This document shows positions 5,571 through 13,697 of a stretch of DNA of 18,815 nucleotides, in pieces. Each line of letters starts with the position of its first letter. The stretch's first letter is position 1. The notes below the pieces were generated by a model. The model was not told where the DNA came from. It worked only from the letters and a program-made list of their open reading frames with translations, and did no database searches. The stretch is from an uncultured Bacilli bacterium (lineage in GTDB: Bacteria; Bacillota_I; Bacilli_A; RF39; UBA660): the NCBI GenBank assembly GCA_934098555.1, contig CAKOOQ010000023.1, positions 1 to 18,815 of the forward strand. Reading direction: 5' to 3'. Position numbers and translations under genes: made by a program.

Positions 5571-7543
5571 TTAGTAAAATTGATTTTGTGAATAATTTCT
5601 TCATAATGCTGTCGATCAGTGTAAAGTTTGTTAAGAACAAAATTTTGAGCTTCTTTTTTGGCCAGAAGAAGGGCCTGATAATCACGCTTTAAATTAGCGA
5701 TTTTAAAGCTCATATCACCACTTTGTTTAATACCGAATAAATCACCTTCGCCTCGAAATTCAAAGTCTTTTTCGCTGATATAAAAGCCATCACTACTCTC
5801 TTCTAAAACTAGAAGGCGGTCTTTTTTCTCGTTGCAAACGAGATAACAATAAGAATCTAGATTACTTCTTCCGACTCTTCCTCTTAACTGATGTAAAGTA
5901 GCGAGCCCAAAACGCTCCGCATTAAAAATAATCATCACGGTCGCGTTTGAAACATCGACACCTACCTCTATAACAGTAGTGGAAATAAGAATTTTTAAAC
6001 TGTTGTTTTTAAAGGCATTCATGACTTCGTTTTTTTCTTCTTTTTTCATTTTCCCATGTAAAATCCCAATAGGGACTTTAGAATGGTAGGCTAAATCAAA
6101 TTTTTCTTTTAAAAGAAAGACGTTTTTTAAGGTTGTTTCTTCGTTATCATCTATCATTGGGGCTACGACATAAACTTGGTGGCCTTTTTTAATTTCTTCT
6201 AACGTGTTTTGTAAAACACGTTTTAAATCTTTTTCTAAAACAACTTTAGTAATGACATCTTTTCTTCCTTGGGGCTTTTCTTTAATAAAGGAGGTATCCA
6301 TATCACCATATAAAGTAAGAGCATACGTTCTTGGAATAGGTGTTGCACTCATGAAAAGCATGTCAGGGTATCTTCCTTTACGTTGTAAAATTTCTCTTTG
6401 ACAGACACCAAAACGGTGTTGTTCATCGGTTACAATAAAGCCTAGATGGGAAAACGTTAACTTTTCGTTTAAAACAGCATGGGTGCCAATTAAAATATCA
6501 ATATCATGATTCGCGACGCGTTTTAAAATATTTTCTTTTTCTTTCTTACTTAAACTTCCTACTAACAAATCTATCTGTATGTCTGTGTTAGCAAATAGCG
6601 CCCGCATATTTAAAAAATGCTGGGTAGCTAAAATCTCGGTTGGTGCCATAAAAACGCCTTGATAACCAGCAAGGAAATTGGCATATAACAAAACGGTCGC
6701 GACGACGGTTTTACCCGAACCCACATCTCCTTGCAAAAGCCGGTTCATACGTTTATTACTTTTTAAATCTTCTAAACATTCTTTAATAGTCTGTTCTTGG
6801 TCATGCGTTAGATTAAAAGGCAAATGTTGGCAAAAATAAGCTACTTTTTTCTCGTCATAATTTTTCGAAAGACCTTTACCGATTTGATTTAAGCTTTTTA
6901 AAAACGTTATTTTAAACATAAATTCAAAAAGTTCTTCAAAAATAAGTCTTCTTCTGGCCATTTGTAAATCTTCTTTGTTTTTTGGAAAATGAATCTTTTC
7001 ATAGGCCTCTTTTAAAGAACAAAGATGATATTTTTCTTTTAAGTAATCTGGCAAGTTGTCTTTTATAGGATATTCTTCTAAAACGCTTTTTATGTCTTTT
7101 ATAAGAGCATTATTATTAAGGCCTTTTACGGTGTGATATAAAGGATTTATTTTAGTTTCTTCTAATGTTCCCATCTTGATTTCACTAGCCGTGAAAGAGT
7201 TTAAACGTGCATTATATTTACCAATTAAAATAATGTCTTTCTGAGGTTGTAAATTTCTTTTTAAAAAAGCCCGATTAAACAGAGAAACATTAATCATTTT
7301 ATTTTGAACGAGGGCTTTGAAACGTAAAACATTTAATTTACTTTTTACATAAGTAATCGTAGGAATCGTTACGACTTTGGCATTTAAAGATAACACCTCT
7401 TCGGTTTCCGTAAGTAAACTAGGATTTAAAACTTGATAACGATATGGATAAAAAGTAAGTAAATCTTCGCAGGTTATAATAGAATGATTTTTTAAGTATT
7501 GAAGATGTACTGTACTTACATTTTTTAACTGTTCTAGGTTCAT
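5567..7543 (-). CDS. recG: ATP-dependent DNA helicase RecG
   Basis: RecG remodels stalled replication forks and branch-migrates Holliday junctions. The protein is 658 aa from the chosen start, close to the usual 670-690. The N-terminal wedge/OB part covers about residues 1-230. Helicase motifs follow: GDVGSGKT (272-279, Walker A), PTEILATQH (301-309), DEQHRFG (373-379, the RecG form of the DEAH box), MSATPIPRT (398-406), TTVIEVGVDVSNA and QLRGRVGRS (motifs V and VI). A further ATG at 7573 lies inside the -10 box, so transcripts from that promoter cannot use it. The ATG at 7543 behind AAAGGCGGGATAAA is preferred. recG is transcribed alone and is probably core genome. Confidence 0.95.
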   Translation of the reverse strand: MNLEQLKNVSTVHLQYLKNHSIITCEDLLTFYPYRYQVLNPSLLTETEEVLSLNAKVVTIPTITYVKSKLNVLRFKALVQNKMINVSLFNRAFLKRNLQPQKDIILIGKYNARLNSFTASEIKMGTLEETKINPLYHTVKGLNNNALIKDIKSVLEEYPIKDNLPDYLKEKYHLCSLKEAYEKIHFPKNKEDLQMARRRLIFEELFEFMFKITFLKSLNQIGKGLSKNYDEKKVAYFCQHLPFNLTHDQEQTIKECLEDLKSNKRMNRLLQGDVGSGKTVVATVLLYANFLAGYQGVFMAPTEILATQHFLNMRALFANTDIQIDLLVGSLSKKEKENILKRVANHDIDILIGTHAVLNEKLTFSHLGFIVTDEQHRFGVCQREILQRKGRYPDMLFMSATPIPRTYALTLYGDMDTSFIKEKPQGRKDVITKVVLEKDLKRVLQNTLEEIKKGHQVYVVAPMIDDNEETTLKNVFLLKEKFDLAYHSKVPIGILHGKMKKEEKNEVMNAFKNNSLKILISTTVIEVGVDVSNATVMIIFNAERFGLATLHQLRGRVGRSNLDSYCYLVCNEKKDRLLVLEESSDGFYISEKDFEFRGEGDLFGIKQSGDMSFKIANLKRDYQALLLAKKEAQNFVLNKLYTDRQHYEEIIHKINFTN

Positions 7544-7563
7544 TTTATCCCGCCTTTTTCTTG

Positions 7564-7593
7564 AGTATAACATAAGAACATTTGTTTTATCAA
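7564..7593 (-). promoter_or_regulatory. recG promoter
   Basis: TTGATA (7588-7593), an 18-bp spacer ending in TGT, and TATACT (7564-7569) form a near-consensus extended -10 promoter. It overlaps the upstream ATG at 7573, which decides the recG start at 7543. Confidence 0.8.
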
Positions 7594-7597
7594 TTGC

Positions 7598-7627
7598 AAA
7601 AAAAATGGAGAGACTAAATAGCCTCTC
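7598..7627 (-). terminator. Intrinsic terminator of the polysaccharide operon / candidate sRNA B
   Basis: GAGAGGCT/AGTCTCTC (8 bp with one G:U, loop ATTT) is followed by CA and T8 on the minus strand. It closes the transcript before the recG promoter. Confidence 0.85.
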
Positions 7628-7695
7628 GTAAAAGAATAAAAAGGGGTTGACTAGTGTGATACTAGCACCAATTCGCCTTCAAAAGTGAATTGGTA
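7598..7695 (-). ncRNA. Candidate small RNA B (about 98 nt) behind the operon
   Basis: The architecture equals candidate A. A promoter (7702-7730) is followed one base after the predicted start by hairpin 1, ACCAATTC/GAATTGGT (7667-7694). Hairpin 2 is CTAGT/ACTAG (7651-7665). The unpaired TCAACCCC comes next, then the terminator hairpin GAGAG...CTCTC with T8. The stems share no sequence with A, but positions, the UCAAC and C-run segment and the GAGAG terminator do. It could also be a processed operon 3' UTR. Confidence 0.5.
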
Positions 7696-7701
7696 GTTAA
7701 T

Positions 7702-7730
7702 ATACTAACCGATAGGTTATGGTTTGTCAA
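7702..7730 (-). promoter_or_regulatory. Promoter of candidate small RNA B
   Basis: A perfect -35 TTGACA (7725-7730), a 17-bp spacer and TAGTAT (7702-7707) lie 7 bp after the stop codon of the last operon gene. Confidence 0.55.
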
Positions 7731-7737
7731 GCACTTT

Positions 7738-8679
7738 TTAAGATTTTTCTTTGTCCGTTTCAGAAACAATATAAATGGGTCTTTTTTTCGTTTCTAAATA
7801 GGTTTTAGCGAGATATTCTCCAAAGATTCCCATAAAGAAAAGTTGAATACCACTGACAAATATTATGATACAAGCAAGACTTGGCCAACCACTTACGGGG
7901 TCTCCAAAAACAAGGGTTTTAAAGATAATAACGAGAATCATCATAAATGCAATAAAACAAAAGAGGATGCCTAAAAAGGCAGCAAGAGTTAAAGGGGCGG
8001 TTGTAAAAGCAACAATACCTTCAATGGCATATTTGAATAACTTCCAAAAAGACCATTTCGTCTCGCCAGCAACTCTTTCTACATTTTTAAATTCTAACCA
8101 CTTTGTTTTAAAGCCGACAAAACTCCAAAGACCTTTTGAATAACGATTGTATTCTCGGCATTCTTTGATGGCTTCAGCGACCTTTCTCGTCATTAAACGG
8201 TAGTCTCTTGCCCCATCCACCATCTCTACTTTGCTTAAATGATTGATTAGCTTATAAAAGAGGCGGGCAAAAAAACTTCTGATAACTGGCTCTCCTTTTC
8301 TCGTGACTCTTCTTGTCCCAACACAGTCATAATGCTCATTCTCTAAAATGTCGAGCATCAAAGGAAGCATGGAAGGAGGGTCTTGTAAATCGGCATCCAT
8401 AAAGGTGAGGTAATCTCCTTTAGCATAATCAAGCCCTGCCATCATCGCCGCTTCTTTTCCAAAGTTACGTGAAAAAGAAACATAACGAACACGCTCATCT
8501 TTATTCCGTAAAGCTTTAATGACTTCTAGAGTTTTATCCTTACTCCCATCGTTAACAAAGATAAGTTCAAAGTCGTTATCTTTCATTGATGTCATGACTT
8601 TTACCATCTCTTTATAAAACAAAGGAAGAGATTCTTCTTCGTTATAACAAGAAACAATAACACTAATCTTCTTTTTCAT
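7738..8679 (-). CDS. GtrB/DPM-type GT2 polyprenyl-phosphate glycosyltransferase (last operon gene)
   Basis: A 313-aa family 2 enzyme, predicted to move a sugar from a nucleotide donor to undecaprenyl phosphate on the inner face of the membrane. The GT-A domain starts at MKKKISVIVSCYNEEES and shows NDGSKDKT (43-50). The metal-binding DAD is at 95-97 in FMDADLQDPP. Two membrane segments near the C-terminus (about 230-255 and 268-290) are typical of GtrB and ArnC relatives. An ATG 24 bases further out is possible, but the ATG at 8679 has AAGGAAG 8 nt upstream and begins the conserved fold. It overlaps the previous gene by 17 bp, so translation is probably coupled. The sugar is unknown. Confidence 0.9.
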   Translation of the reverse strand: MKKKISVIVSCYNEEESLPLFYKEMVKVMTSMKDNDFELIFVNDGSKDKTLEVIKALRNKDERVRYVSFSRNFGKEAAMMAGLDYAKGDYLTFMDADLQDPPSMLPLMLDILENEHYDCVGTRRVTRKGEPVIRSFFARLFYKLINHLSKVEMVDGARDYRLMTRKVAEAIKECREYNRYSKGLWSFVGFKTKWLEFKNVERVAGETKWSFWKLFKYAIEGIVAFTTAPLTLAAFLGILFCFIAFMMILVIIFKTLVFGDPVSGWPSLACIIIFVSGIQLFFMGIFGEYLAKTYLETKKRPIYIVSETDKEKS

Positions 8680-9637
8680 TTTTGGCTTCCTTCTTTGGTT
8701 CAAAATTCAATCTTTCTTCTACAACAACTAAAGGACGATGCATAATACGTTGGTTAATATTCAAAATATATTCTCCCAAAAAACCAATAAAGAATATTTG
8801 CATACCGCCAAGAAGGAAAACACCTATTATAATGGGTGCGATGCCAGCCTGGAAAGAATTCCAATGACATAGTTTTAATATTAAATAAACAAAGGCAACA
8901 ACAATAGAGATTAAGGAAATGGCAAAACCGACAATTGTAGCCAATCTTAAACCAATTTTTGTATAAGAGGTAATTCCAAGCATCGCAGCATCATATAAAC
9001 GATACCAATTGTTTGAAGACTTCCCTCTTTCTCTTTTTGGCTGAGTAAAAGGTATTTCTTTTCTTTCAAAACCAAGCTCAGCCACAATACCTCTTAAATA
9101 AGGATCTGGATCATCTAAGTTTTTTAAAACTTCAATGAATTCTCTATCATAAAGTCCAAAGCCAGTAAAATGCTCGATTTGTTCTACTTCCGAAAACTTC
9201 TTTATCATTTTATAATAAAGGCTTCTAAGAGCATAAACCAGTTTACTTTCTTCACTTTTATTTTTAATACCGATAACAATTTTATAACCGTTTTCCCATT
9301 CTTTAACAAACTTAGGTATCATTTCCACAGGATCTTGAAAATCAGCAGCCACAGAAATTGTACAATCTCCTGTTGTACTAATAAGACCATAATAAGGACT
9401 ATTAAATTGGCCAAAGTTTTGAGCATTAAAGATGGCCTTAACATTTTTATCTTTCTTACAAATATCTCTTAAAAGCTCTCTTGTTTTATCTTTAGATTTA
9501 TTATCAATAAATAAAATCTCATAATTGTATTTTTTAAGCTCCGTCGTAAAAATATTTTTCAAAGCTTCATACATTAATTCGACATTTTCTTCTTCATTAT
9601 AGGTAGGAACCATAATACTAATTGTTTTCTTTTTCAT
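8663..9637 (-). CDS. GtrB/DPM-type GT2 polyprenyl-phosphate glycosyltransferase
   Basis: A 324-aa paralogue of the following gene, with the same plan: MVPTYNEEENV at the start, IDNKSKDKT (44-52), then AADFQDP (97-103) and two C-terminal membrane segments (about 235-260 and 270-295). The first Asp of the family's usual DADLQDP is Ala97, so metal binding relies on Asp99 and Asp102. Some relatives tolerate this, but activity is less certain. The probable role is loading undecaprenyl phosphate with a different sugar from its neighbour. It starts 20 bp inside the end of the GtrA-GT-C gene behind GGAG (9-nt spacing) and ends inside the next gene. Confidence 0.88.
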   Translation of the reverse strand: MKKKTISIMVPTYNEEENVELMYEALKNIFTTELKKYNYEILFIDNKSKDKTRELLRDICKKDKNVKAIFNAQNFGQFNSPYYGLISTTGDCTISVAADFQDPVEMIPKFVKEWENGYKIVIGIKNKSEESKLVYALRSLYYKMIKKFSEVEQIEHFTGFGLYDREFIEVLKNLDDPDPYLRGIVAELGFERKEIPFTQPKRERGKSSNNWYRLYDAAMLGITSYTKIGLRLATIVGFAISLISIVVAFVYLILKLCHWNSFQAGIAPIIIGVFLLGGMQIFFIGFLGEYILNINQRIMHRPLVVVEERLNFEPKKEAKNEKED

Positions 9638-11957
9638 AATACATCTCCATTACTAAATCTTCATTTTGTTTAAAACCATTAATTTCTAATTCATTATTAT
9701 CATAATTAAATTCATCCGTCACTTTATATATTCCCACATAATCCGTTTGATTCGTATTTAATGGGGTTATTTCTAAGAAATACTTTTGCCTTTCTTTTAA
9801 AGGATTATCGGTAAAGTCTAAGAAATAATAACCATTATTAACAAGAGTAAGACAAGATATCTTGTTGTTATATAAAGTATTACCAAACTCATCATAAACA
9901 TTAATATTTAAAACAGAGTAATTGGCACGGTCATAAGTAGCAAATTTCAAAGCCAGTTTAGAAACATTGGCCTTCGGTGTTATTTCTTCTATAACCATAT
10001 TATTTTGTAAATGGAAAATATTTTGGCTATAGAAGCCATTGTTATATTCCGGTAAATCCATTAAAAGTTTATCTCCCGCGGTTACTTCTTTGTTTTTCTT
10101 AACCCAGATATCGCCAATACCAATGTAAGTATAATTCGATACAATATAATTATTAATATTAGGAATAAAGTCTTTAAATTTATAATTCCAAATTTCATTA
10201 TAAGGGTTATAAATAAGCATATCCGTAGGATTTTGTTTAATGATATTTAAATACTCTTCTTCATAGGCTTCGGCATACCATGGCACCATACTAGCAAACC
10301 TACCATAAGGTAATTTACCTTCATGAATATAGGCCATCGTATTAATATCCACATGTAATATTTCATCCGTATCATTTAAAGTTGAAATCACATTTAAGTA
10401 ATAAGTATCAACTGGTTTAGGAAGTAAATACGTACTGAAATTACTGCCACATTTTTTGGCAAATAAACATAAGATGAGTAATAATAAAACCGTTTGTTTT
10501 TTCTTATCGTATTTTGGAAAAACAAGGGAAAGACAAAGAGACGCTAAAGCAAAATAAGGAAGGGCATGAAAATCCGTAAAAGTTCTATTGGCACCAAGTA
10601 AAACAAAAAGGAAGCTTAAAAGGGCGAAGACTTTATCCTTTTTAGAAACCTCATAAGTAAATAAAAGGGCACCTAAAACTAAAGTTAAATAACAAAGAGA
10701 ATTGGCGTGAATATTTAAATAATCTTTAAGACTTAAAAAATATTTCGGAATAATTAATAAAATCGTTTTAAAAGGATTAGAAGAATATCCGTTGTATTTA
10801 GAATAAATCTCTGTATTTAGCTTAAAGGCTTGTAGGTAGCATTCTTCTAAAGTGCCGGTTAAATAAAGATACCCCACGAAAAGGATAACAAGTCCTAACC
10901 CGACAAGGAAAATGCTGTAATATTCTTTAAAGAAATGGTTTAAATATTTACCTAAAGAAAATTTGTTTTCTTTAGAATAAAATAAAATATCTAAATATAA
11001 AAAGGATAAAACAAGGATGAAACAAGGGATGATTGATATAAAAGAAGATCCTATAGATAAAACCATAAGCGTAGGAATCAATATTTTAGATGTCGTACTT
11101 AATTTTCGTTTTTTATAAAAGAGTAAAATTTCTAAAAAAAGAATCACTAGAAACTGGGAAACAAATTGTTCAGAGACAATGGTTCCAGATAAATAATTAG
11201 GAAAAGCCATAAAGATGATGTATAAAAATGGATACAGCAAAAGAGGAATTTTTCCAAAGTATTTTTGATACCTGACATAAATAAAGGTAAAGAAACTACT
11301 TAAAATAAAGTAAAGCCCCAGACGAAAACCTAAACCAGAGGTAATACCTAATTTAGCTAAGGGATAAAGGAAAAAATAAGTAAAAGGTAAATGTTGGGAA
11401 GCAAAATCCGTATAAATAAATTTTCCTTTACTTAACATAATCGCTCCTAAAATGGCATCAGCTTCATCGGTAAAATCATTAATACCATGATAACTATATA
11501 AAAATAAAAAACTGATAATAAATAAACCTATAGGAATTAAATAATTTTTTAAATTTTTTTTGTCTATCGTGCCACTTTTAAAGCTAAAGTACTTGTGACC
11601 AAAAAAGCTAATAAGAGTAGTAAAAAATAAATTAACAAATCCAGCAATATAAGGACTTAAGGCTAATTTATCTTTCATGATAAACAAGGTAAGCGTTCCA
11701 AGAAGATAACTTACTAAATACACTAAACTAAATTTTAGAAACTCTTGAAAAGCTTTTTCTTTACTTTTAAAAGTGTAGAAACGATTCCACATATAGCTAT
11801 GTAAAACACCCAAAATTGTCGACATGGTATTCGCGACTAAATAATTAATATTTAAAGCCAAGAACAAGGCATAAAGGCCATAACCTACTATCGTATTTAA
11901 AACCCCTACCATTAAAAATCTTATTTCTTGTTTGGCTAATAATTTTTTCAAACTCAT
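9618..11957 (-). CDS. GtrA flippase-like domain fused to GT-C membrane glycosyltransferase
   Basis: Residues 1-130 are a GtrA domain with four membrane segments (FLMVGVLNTIVGYGLYALF; SYMWNRFYTFK; a Phe-rich repeat ending HKYFSFK). GtrA proteins are thought to flip lipid-linked sugars. From about 138 a second polytopic part has the GT-C signature NDFTDEADAI (160-169) and YTDFASQHLP (182-191), resembling PMT/ArnT-like transferases that use polyprenyl-phosphate sugars outside. Many membrane helices run to about residue 500. A soluble domain of about 270 residues then follows and is predicted to be extracytoplasmic. Its start overlaps the rgpF-like stop by 4 bp (ATGA), with AGAGG 6 nt upstream. 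Flippase and transferase are thus in one chain, with the two loading enzymes following. The substrate is unknown. Confidence 0.85.
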   Translation of the reverse strand: MSLKKLLAKQEIRFLMVGVLNTIVGYGLYALFLALNINYLVANTMSTILGVLHSYMWNRFYTFKSKEKAFQEFLKFSLVYLVSYLLGTLTLFIMKDKLALSPYIAGFVNLFFTTLISFFGHKYFSFKSGTIDKKNLKNYLIPIGLFIISFLFLYSYHGINDFTDEADAILGAIMLSKGKFIYTDFASQHLPFTYFFLYPLAKLGITSGLGFRLGLYFILSSFFTFIYVRYQKYFGKIPLLLYPFLYIIFMAFPNYLSGTIVSEQFVSQFLVILFLEILLFYKKRKLSTTSKILIPTLMVLSIGSSFISIIPCFILVLSFLYLDILFYSKENKFSLGKYLNHFFKEYYSIFLVGLGLVILFVGYLYLTGTLEECYLQAFKLNTEIYSKYNGYSSNPFKTILLIIPKYFLSLKDYLNIHANSLCYLTLVLGALLFTYEVSKKDKVFALLSFLFVLLGANRTFTDFHALPYFALASLCLSLVFPKYDKKKQTVLLLLILCLFAKKCGSNFSTYLLPKPVDTYYLNVISTLNDTDEILHVDINTMAYIHEGKLPYGRFASMVPWYAEAYEEEYLNIIKQNPTDMLIYNPYNEIWNYKFKDFIPNINNYIVSNYTYIGIGDIWVKKNKEVTAGDKLLMDLPEYNNGFYSQNIFHLQNNMVIEEITPKANVSKLALKFATYDRANYSVLNINVYDEFGNTLYNNKISCLTLVNNGYYFLDFTDNPLKERQKYFLEITPLNTNQTDYVGIYKVTDEFNYDNNELEINGFKQNEDLVMEMYYEKENN

Positions 11958-13684
11958 AATCTACCTCTTAATTTCCATTTTAAAAATCCTTTTATTCTTT
12001 CGTATATGGTCTTTCTTTTACGAACATTTCTTAAAGCTTCATTATAGTTTAAAGCATTTAAGCCTTTTTTATCTAAAGCAGCATACGTTTTTTCATAAAT
12101 ATCTTCCATATCATTGATTCTTTGTTCAGCATAACACGTATTTAAAACAAGAAGACTATATTTGTATTGCAAAGCTTCAAAATAACATAAGAAGTCCGCG
12201 AGAAACCTCATAAAAGTATCGTCATCCAAAGCTTTAAAAGGTGTGAAATCCATATTTTCTAAAGTCTCTTTTTTTATAAGCCAAGCGGTTGTTTTAATAA
12301 AAGGAATATCATCTTCTTTTGAAGACGGATAGTTTTTTATAAAAAAAGCTTTTTCTTCCTCAGTCCATCTTAAATTTTTAATAAAATTATCGTGATGATA
12401 ATTATTGGGTGCATAAACCATACCTAAATTTTCATCTTCCATAAAGAGTTTTAAAATACCTTGAACATATGTGGAAGAACCCATGCCCATTAGATTTTCA
12501 AAAGCATTATTGAAAGTAGCTTCTCCAAGTAAGGTAATGTCGTTATTCTTAGGAAGATAAACGACCCCAAGGTAAGGTGTAGAAAGACTCTTTAAAGAAG
12601 TTAAAAAGGTTTCCTTTAAAGAGTTTGCACATAACGTAACAGAAATATTTCTTTTATTTAAATTGTCATAAACCTCTTTTTCAGTCGTATAAATAAGTGT
12701 GTTTTCTAAATTTTTTTCTATTTTAGAAGCCACATAAACATCATTTATAAAAAGAAGAAAAGTATAGGATGAAAAAATCTTTGGAGTGGGTAAAATAATT
12801 TTAAACTTACCAATTGATTTCATCACATCATTTAAAGAGTATCTTCGTAAGATATTTTGAAAGATAAGACGCATGTCATAAGGTGTTTTTAAAGCAATAT
12901 ATGAAAGAGATGTTTTTAAATCGGGTTCATCGGTTAAATATAAAACCTCTTCTCTTTTCGATACAACCGTTTTCCTTTTAATAAATAAAGCCTGCTTAGC
13001 AATAATCTGATTTACGGTATTGTAAGCATAATTATTATAGTTTTGCCAGTAATAAGGTGAAACGTTATCTTCTTTTATATACGCATCATATTTAAAACCG
13101 GCCTCTTTTAAATAACTTGTAAAAGTTATTTCATGGCCTGTAACAACTTTTTGAAAAGTATCTTTTTCTTTTATTGAATAATTTTGCCAATAATCTTTAA
13201 AAGGCGAACTTTCTAAAACATTCTTTCTTAAAACTAAGAAAAATGTTTGAATGTGTTCTGGAATGCCTTCTTTAAAAAGATGATAGCCATCTTTCTGGGG
13301 GTGCCCTAAAGTAAGACCCCAAAAATCAATATCTTTCGACTGCATCTTTTTAAAGACTTTAGTGAATGAAGAAAACGGTCCAAAGAAAGTATCATTTAAA
13401 ATAACAACTTCATCATACTTTAAATAGTCTTTATACGTAGTAAAATACTCTTTTAAAGCCCCAGCATCAAGACCTTTATTTTCCCTTTCAATAATTTTCT
13501 TAGCATACCATTTTAGCCGTTTTAATCCCTCTTTATTTACTTTTCCATTACATATAACAATGATATCTTGACAACTTTTTTGTAAATCAGCAAGTAAAAA
13601 CAAAACATAATCATCCACGATAGAATCTTCATCATAAAAAACGAAAAGACCTAAACGTTTTACCTTGTCACCTCTTAGCTTCAT
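11954..13684 (-). CDS. Rhamnan synthesis protein RgpF-like
   Basis: A 576-aa protein of the RgpF family (PF05045-type), close in length to streptococcal RgpF (about 580). RgpF members act in synthesis of rhamnose-rich wall polymers, probably as glycosyltransferases in the cytoplasm. Visible motifs are RENKGLDAGA (67-76), LNDTFFGPF (96-104) and FWGLT (121-125), the usual N-terminal block. The second half (from about 290) has GMGSSTYVQGILKLF and a glycosyltransferase-like C-terminal region. The start has GAGGG 7 nt upstream. It lies 13 bp after the HAD-domain gene and shares ATGA with the next. Rhamnose as the sugar is inferred from the family, since no rhamnose biosynthesis gene is here. Confidence 0.85.
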   Translation of the reverse strand: MKLRGDKVKRLGLFVFYDEDSIVDDYVLFLLADLQKSCQDIIVICNGKVNKEGLKRLKWYAKKIIERENKGLDAGALKEYFTTYKDYLKYDEVVILNDTFFGPFSSFTKVFKKMQSKDIDFWGLTLGHPQKDGYHLFKEGIPEHIQTFFLVLRKNVLESSPFKDYWQNYSIKEKDTFQKVVTGHEITFTSYLKEAGFKYDAYIKEDNVSPYYWQNYNNYAYNTVNQIIAKQALFIKRKTVVSKREEVLYLTDEPDLKTSLSYIALKTPYDMRLIFQNILRRYSLNDVMKSIGKFKIILPTPKIFSSYTFLLFINDVYVASKIEKNLENTLIYTTEKEVYDNLNKRNISVTLCANSLKETFLTSLKSLSTPYLGVVYLPKNNDITLLGEATFNNAFENLMGMGSSTYVQGILKLFMEDENLGMVYAPNNYHHDNFIKNLRWTEEEKAFFIKNYPSSKEDDIPFIKTTAWLIKKETLENMDFTPFKALDDDTFMRFLADFLCYFEALQYKYSLLVLNTCYAEQRINDMEDIYEKTYAALDKKGLNALNYNEALRNVRKRKTIYERIKGFLKWKLRGRL

Positions 13685-13697
13685 AAGTATCCCTCTT

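Noticed and set aside
7544..7573. Upstream recG ATG at 7573
   Set aside because: It lies within the -10 box of a strong promoter, and the conserved protein begins at the later ATG with an SD.
7865..8143. Plus-strand open frame opposite the last operon gene
   Set aside because: It is antisense to a conserved GT2 gene and has no SD or family features. The same holds for the open frames at 1675-1926, 4931-5131, 6204-6401, 8682-8867, 9170-9472 and 11932-12117.
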